Origin: Pomphorhynchus laevis
Lineage: Eukaryota > Acanthocephala > Palaeacanthocephala > Echinorhynchida > Pomphorhynchidae
DNA length: 64,000 nt
Assembly: GCA_012934845.2 (NCBI GenBank)
Contig: WNNJ02003217.1
Span: forward strand, 62,001-126,000
Direction of reading: 5' to 3'
Shown here: positions 62,268-64,000 of the stretch, piece after piece
Numbering within the stretch: position 1 is the stretch's first letter
How the letters are laid out: the number at the start of each line of letters is the position of its first letter
Made by a program: the position numbers and the translations under genes
The notes under the pieces: model-generated
Database searches by the model: none
Seen by the model: only the letters and a program-made list of their open reading frames with translations
Told to the model about the DNA's origin: nothing

Positions 62268-62333
62268 AACAAAGTAACATTACCAAAAATATCCAATAAC
62301 GAAGTTGACAAGATCTTAGTATTGTTAAATACT
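62268..62333 (-). CDS. 66-base repeat exon, copy of 58309-58374
   Basis: Identical sequence and splice sites (FNNTKILSTSLLDIFGNV core). It is the most upstream repeat exon seen in the window; the gene likely continues to the right. Confidence 0.8.
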
Positions 62334-64000
62334 CTAAACAGATAAAGAATCATTCAATTATAAATCAAACAGAATAATTAAATTATTTGTCGTCTTATTA
62401 AAATTTCATTCGCAGAAGATATTAAATGCATTTACTATAACAAAATTTCAATCAAATAACAAAATAATAAAAATTGTGAACTTATGACAGATTATAAATG
62501 TATTTTTATTCTATAGAAATTGTGCTTTAATAGGAACTGATAAGTTGTCAAAGGTATTGCTATGTTGTCAAAGGTATTGCTATGTTGTCTTTTGTATTAA
62601 ACATTACAAAATTGCACAAACATACTTAAGACTAATACAAATCTAAACGACTCCTTGACTTGTATAAGTATTACACGTAATGATGGTTACAAACAAAAAC
62701 CACAGTTTTACTACTGTAAAGTCCGTAATACCTAAGAAAAAGCTAAATCTCAATATGAGACCGTAGTTGTGCGTTAGAATAATGATTTGTTCTTGTTGAT
62801 GGAAATTAAAGACACGCGAAGATTTATTGTTGAAATTCGTGTACAAGCTATTGATAATTGCGTTCTTATCAAAAAAAAGATGTTTTCTCGAAAGAACACG
62901 ATCGTCGAAAGCTTGAACATTTTTCTAACTCAGTTTTCTCGTAAAATATAAAATCATCAAACTAAGAAATGATCTTGACACAAAAGCAAATCATGATTAC
63001 TGATTTATGCTTACTTTGTATTCGTGCCAAGTGGCAATGTTTTTACTTTTGTTTTCAAAAGTGAAAAATCTCACAAATATCGAAGCTACAATATCATACT
63101 TAGCTAACATAACAAGGAAAAAATATTTTGTATACTAATTTGAATATGTAAAATTGTTATAATTCGTATGATCATAATATTTTCACATTGTAATATATTA
63201 TGATAATATCGGTATATATTAGAAATGATTCAGCAAGCATCGCTATCTCGACAAGCGCTAATTCGCTATTTTCATTGATATGGATGAAATCAGAGAGCTG
63301 AGTGTCTGAATTAATACAACAATTTAATTAAAAATACTGATAAATAATTAAATATAAATTAAAATTATATGAGATTTATTACAATTTATGCTTAAGCAAC
63401 GATTAAATTTATAATTAGTATTTAAAACGAAAATCAATTTCAATGAATTGACTAATAAACAATACAAGATGTATTCAAATATGTAATAATAGTAATTATG
63501 AATAAAATCTATGTAAATCATATTTCGGACAATAATAAATCGTTATAATCGTTATATAATCATAAAGATAGATTTATAACAACTTTGAAAAAATCATACA
63601 AAAATAATTTGCAGGTGTTTGGGATAATCATAATTCTCAAAGTATTGAGGAAGGCCACGATTTATTATAATATAAATAAACATCATATTGATTTTCTTTT
63701 ATAAAATTAATAATTCTTTAATTATTGATCACAATACTTTGTTTGGCTAACCCGCTAGTATTATTATATCACAAATATATTATCGCATAATAGAACAAAT
63801 AATGAAAAAGCGAAAATCATACCATTTAAATAAACGTAACAGAAACAATAGAACATGATTATATTGACAACAATCAATAAAAATACAAATATCAGTAAAC
63901 AAATTGCGCAAAATTAAGATTTGCTCTAACAATATGAATAAACATAAATTAAAATAATCTTTAACAAAACGTTGGCAATAATTTAGAACTGCAAGTAATG
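62334..64000. other. intron, copy of 58375-60041
   Basis: Same 20-base direct repeat (near 62545) and same signal-like open frame (62643-62846). Nothing else recognised. Confidence 0.4.

Larger units (their letters stand above)
61951..64000. repeat. 3.96-kb tandem unit 2, cut by the window end
   Basis: Matches 57992-60041 essentially base for base. Confidence 0.9.

Overview
The window reads as AT-rich nuclear DNA of an animal, most likely an invertebrate. Coding traces are split by introns with GTAAG donors and AG acceptors, long introns are packed with decayed reverse-transcriptase elements, and nothing looks bacterial (no operons, ribosome binding sites or long host ORFs). The species cannot be named from the sequence.

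The main host signal is on the minus strand. Twenty-one very short exons, nearly all exactly 66 bases, each encode one 22-residue repeat of the form F-x-N-T-x-F-x-S-N-S-S-L-x-I-x-G-x-V. All are cut by phase-2 introns, with GTAAG at the donor and usually GTTTAG at the acceptor. Exons of 57 and 45 bases carry shortened units. A 151-base exon, followed by a stop and an AATAAA, ends the array at 4617-4767, and a second copy of that end lies at 27772-27922. The repeats are rich in N-x-S/T sites, which suggests a secreted glycoprotein. No 5' exon was found with confidence.

The gene appears to have grown by duplication at several scales. Block X (4577-18875) recurs at 27732-50817, where 8.77 kb is itself tandemly doubled (28653-37422 and 37423-46192). 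Block Y (19983-25498) recurs at 52474-57986. A 3.96-kb unit starting at 57992 begins again at 61951 and runs off the window. Older, diverged exon-plus-intron modules show the same process further back.

Layout: a short repeat insertion with target-site duplication (35-298); RT element A between inverted repeats (1130-3998); the end of the repeat gene and block X with RT fossil E, RT element B and RT element C in its introns; a head-to-head Penelope-like element with a hammerhead-ribozyme-like relict (19019-21240); an RT tail (element D) abutting a calreticulin 3' fragment (22897-24620); a unique spacer with two repeat exons (25499-27731); second copies of X (with the tandem) and Y; then the 3.96-kb tandem, which also holds a LINE C-terminal scrap (60975-61083). 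Elements A, B and C lie antisense to the host gene; D, E and the LINE scrap lie in the same sense.
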